Shown here: piece after piece, positions 61,844-64,000 of the stretch
Position numbering within the stretch: the stretch's first letter is position 1
Layout: the number at the start of each line of letters is the position of its first letter
The notes under the pieces: generated by a model
What the model was told of the DNA's origin: nothing
Database searches by the model: none
What the model saw: the letters and a program-made list of their open reading frames with translations, nothing else
DNA from: Nakamurella alba
GTDB lineage: Bacteria; Actinomycetota; Actinomycetes; Mycobacteriales; Nakamurellaceae
Assembly (NCBI RefSeq): GCF_009707545.1
Contig: NZ_WLYK01000009.1
Location: 124,001 to 188,000 of the forward strand
Direction of reading: 5' to 3'
Length of the DNA stretch: 64,000 nt
Program-made: the position numbers and the translations under genes

Positions 61844-62851
61844 TCAGGTCGCAGCCGCCCCGTCCCGGGCCAGCGCCAGCACCCGGGAGGTCGCCCGCAG
61901 GTACTTCTTGCGGTAGCCGCCGCGCAGCATCTCCGGGGTGAACAGCTCGTCCAGCGGGGCCCCGGACGAGCGCACCGGGACGGTCCGGTCGTAGAGCCGG
62001 TCGATCAGCACCACCCAGCGCAGCGCCGAGGCCTGGTCCGGGATCGCCGTGACGTCCCCGATGTGCACCGCCTCGGTCTCCAGGACCAGCCGGCCGTAGG
62101 TGGACTGGTGCAGCTGCGACAGCCGGGCGGTGAGCTGGGCGAACCCGTCCAGGGTCGCCCCCGGGGTGGACTCGGCGAGCGCCAGCAGCTCGGCCTCCGG
62201 CAGCGGCGCGGGTGCCTGCGCCAGCCCGGCGTGCCGGAAGTCCGGCCCGTCCACCCGTAGCGTGGTGAACCGCTCGGACAGGCCGCGGATCTCGCGCTTG
62301 AAGTCGTCGGCGGCGAACCGGCCCTCGCCGAGCTTGTCCGGCAGCGTGTTGGAGGTCGCACAGAGCGCCACCCCGGCATCGGAGAGCGCCCCCAGCAGCC
62401 GGGTCATCAACATCGTGTCGCCGGGATCGTCGAGCTCGAACTCGTCGACGGCGAGCAGCCGGTGCCCGGAGAGCCGCCGCACCGTCTCGGCGAAGCCCAG
62501 GGCCCCGACCAGGTTCGTGTACTCGACGAACGTGCCGTACGCCTTCGGGCCCGGCACCGCGTGCCACAGCGAGGCCAGCAGGTGGGTCTTGCCGACACCG
62601 AACCCGCCGTCCAGGTACACGGCACCCGCGGGGACGGCCGTCTTGCGGAACAGGCCGGTCTTCTTCGGGGTGGTGATCCGACCGGCGAAGGCCTCCAGTT
62701 CGGTGAGCGCCGCCTGCTGGCTCGGCTCGGTCGGCGCGGGCCGGTAGGTGGAGAACCGGGCCGCCTGGAAGCGGGGCGGTGGGACCAGACCGTCGATCAG
62801 CTCGTCGGGGCTGACCACGGGCTGGACATCGACCAGATGCGCGACGGACAC
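61844..62851 (-). CDS. zapE: AFG1/ZapE family ATPase
   Basis: A P-loop ATPase of the AFG1/ZapE family, about 335 residues. Walker A is in LDGGFGVGKTHLLAS, Walker B is LLAVDEFELDDPGD, then LCATSNTLPDKLGEGRF and the C-terminal YGRLVLETEAVHIGD with WVVLIDRLYDRTVPV. Members act with FtsZ at constriction (ZapE) or in mitochondrial protein quality control (AFG1). Start is uncertain: GTG 62851 (VSVAHLVDV) or GTG 62875. Stop codons of this gene and rocD abut without a gap. Confidence 0.9.
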   Translation of the reverse strand: MSVAHLVDVQPVVSPDELIDGLVPPPRFQAARFSTYRPAPTEPSQQAALTELEAFAGRITTPKKTGLFRKTAVPAGAVYLDGGFGVGKTHLLASLWHAVPGPKAYGTFVEYTNLVGALGFAETVRRLSGHRLLAVDEFELDDPGDTMLMTRLLGALSDAGVALCATSNTLPDKLGEGRFAADDFKREIRGLSERFTTLRVDGPDFRHAGLAQAPAPLPEAELLALAESTPGATLDGFAQLTARLSQLHQSTYGRLVLETEAVHIGDVTAIPDQASALRWVVLIDRLYDRTVPVRSSGAPLDELFTPEMLRGGYRKKYLRATSRVLALARDGAAAT

Positions 62852-62944
62852 GGTCGGGAAGCCTACGGCCCACACGCACCCCCGGGTGGTGCATGCGGCG
62901 GGGATCGCACCCGGGGCACACCCGGTCCGTGATCAGATGGCCGG

Positions 62945-64000
62945 GTGACGTGGCGGGCAGGACGACAGGGACACGGCCGCCGGCGGCTTTCGACGACCGG
63001 CACGCTCGCCCTGCTGGTCCTGCTGGCCGGCTGCACCATCGGCCCCTCCCCCGCCCCTGACCTGGTCGTCTCCGGTGCCGGACCGGCCACCACCCCGGCG
63101 ACCGCGACGAGCGACACCCGCCCGGTCGGGCCGGGTGGGCCGGGCCGCACCGCGGAGCCGCTGGACTTCGCCGACTGCCCGTTCGACTACGACAGCACCG
63201 GACCCACCGACCCCACCGGACCCACAGGCTCGGAGCGCACCTTCGTGATCGACTGCGCGAACCTGGTGGTACCGAAGATCTACGACGCCCCGAACGACCC
63301 CGGCACCTTCTCCATCAGCGTGGCCCGGGCCCGCGCGGAGAACACACCGCAGGACGCCCCGATGCTGGTGGTGATGCTCGACGACCCGGGCGAGCACCCG
63401 GCGTCGGCGATCGCCGCGGTGGCCGGCTCGCTGCCGGCCGCGCTGCTGGAGCGGTTCCGGATCGTGACCATGGACTACCGCGGGACCGGGGACTCCGCAC
63501 CGGTCGCGTGTGTCAGCGGCGCCACGGCCGACGACATCCTGTCGCTCGGTGCGGACCCGGCGAGCGACGCCGCCCTGCAGCTGCTCACCTCGGTGTCCCG
63601 GTCGCTGACCTTCGACTGCGGTGACCTGGCCGAGGACGACCTCACCCGGTTCGCCACCGTGCCGACCGCCGACGACCTGGACACCCTGCGGGCCGCCCTC
63701 GGCGCCGAGACCCTGGACCTGCTCGGCCGCGGCCACGGCGCCACCCTCGGCGCCGTCTACGCCGAGCGGTACCCCGGCCGGGTCGGCGCCCTGGTGCTGG
63801 ACACGCCGGCCGATCCGCGGCTCACCCCGCAGGACCGGGCGACGGCCTCGGCGGAGGCGGCGGAGCAGACCTTCGACTCCTTCGCCGCGGCCTGCGCCGA
63901 CTTCGACGGCGGTTGTCCGCTCGGTCCCGACCCGCGGGCGACGGTGAGCCGGACGGTCGCCGCGCTGGGAGATTCCGGCACCCTCTCGAACGACCGCCAG
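62945..64000 (+). CDS. Lipoprotein of tripeptidyl-aminopeptidase-like alpha/beta-hydrolase fold, serine missing; truncated by window end
   Basis: An open frame of 352 codons running off the window. Lipobox LLAGC puts the lipid Cys at residue 30. The N-terminal half of an alpha/beta-hydrolase of the secreted aminopeptidase (SlpD/TAP) type follows: RFRIVTMDYRGTGDSAP, then TADDLDTLRAALGAETLDLLG, YAERYPGRVGALVLDTPAD. Where that family has the nucleophile elbow G-x-S-Y/H-G, I read G-R-G-H-G (261-265), so the serine is replaced by Gly. The oxyanion loop is also degenerate (LDDPGEH instead of GGPG). Probably a non-catalytic member, perhaps a binding protein. The C-terminal part, with Asp and His, is outside the window. 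Confidence 0.8.
   Translation, partial: MTWRAGRQGHGRRRLSTTGTLALLVLLAGCTIGPSPAPDLVVSGAGPATTPATATSDTRPVGPGGPGRTAEPLDFADCPFDYDSTGPTDPTGPTGSERTFVIDCANLVVPKIYDAPNDPGTFSISVARARAENTPQDAPMLVVMLDDPGEHPASAIAAVAGSLPAALLERFRIVTMDYRGTGDSAPVACVSGATADDILSLGADPASDAALQLLTSVSRSLTFDCGDLAEDDLTRFATVPTADDLDTLRAALGAETLDLLGRGHGATLGAVYAERYPGRVGALVLDTPADPRLTPQDRATASAEAAEQTFDSFAAACADFDGGCPLGPDPRATVSRTVAALGDSGTLSNDRQ

Overview
The window reads as chromosomal DNA of a high-GC Gram-positive bacterium (Actinomycetota). The evidence is uniformly GC-rich codons, frequent GTG starts with 4-nt stop/start overlaps, an SsgA-family cell-division regulator, phosphatidyl-myo-inositol mannoside (PIM) genes, a CofC/FbiD F420 gene, and a housekeeping backbone in an order familiar from mycobacteria and relatives. 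A member of the Nakamurella/Geodermatophilus/Frankia neighbourhood would fit, but no sequence here fixes the genus (inference).

Region 1 (1-38.0 kb) is mostly a minus-strand backbone, listed here in its transcription direction: thrS, HIT hydrolase, [asnB-like amidotransferase, S9 peptidase, circularly permuted ATP-grasp, PLP enzyme], pgsA, patA, pimA, LemA-Nudix protein, DUF3048 lipoprotein, pdxS, [arsenic cassette, MocR regulator, YczE, DUF2269], pdxT, yebC, ruvC, ruvA, ruvB, yajC, secD, secF, apt, rel, [esterase, ligase and winged-helix genes], secreted cyclophilin, metallo-hydrolase, hisS. The bracketed blocks break an otherwise conserved order. One separates pdxS from its partner pdxT. 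Another puts a four-gene amidotransferase/ATP-grasp/peptidase/PLP module inside the phospholipid-PIM locus. This second block resembles a small-peptide or osmolyte pathway and is the best candidate for an undescribed system.

Region 2 (38.1-47.9 kb) is accessory. A Cys-rich and Thr-rich 71-residue peptide gene is divergent from a cytochrome P450. It is followed by a MarR-controlled DHA2 exporter with a visible operator, a secreted-repeat lipoprotein, and a CocE/NonD hydrolase divergent from a 914-residue LuxR-type ATPase regulator.

Region 3 (47.9-51.8 kb) begins with about 1 kb without a recognisable gene. Then come four tRNA genes around an SsgB-like gene (Val-CAC on minus; Gly-GCC, Cys-GCA and Val-GAC on plus), and a short stretch of small membrane proteins with less GC-biased codons.

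Region 4 (51.8-64 kb) is mixed metabolism: an alcohol dehydrogenase/thioesterase/P-loop kinase operon, an XRE-MmyB regulator, a VOC protein, membrane and secreted proteins, DUF3817, cofC, a class I PPK2 with a Lys-rich tail, a small zinc-binding protein, ornithine aminotransferase, ZapE, and a truncated lipoprotein alpha/beta-hydrolase fold that lacks its nucleophilic serine. No insertion sequence, phage gene or CRISPR array was seen. All identifications come from reading the sequence and family knowledge; no database was searched.
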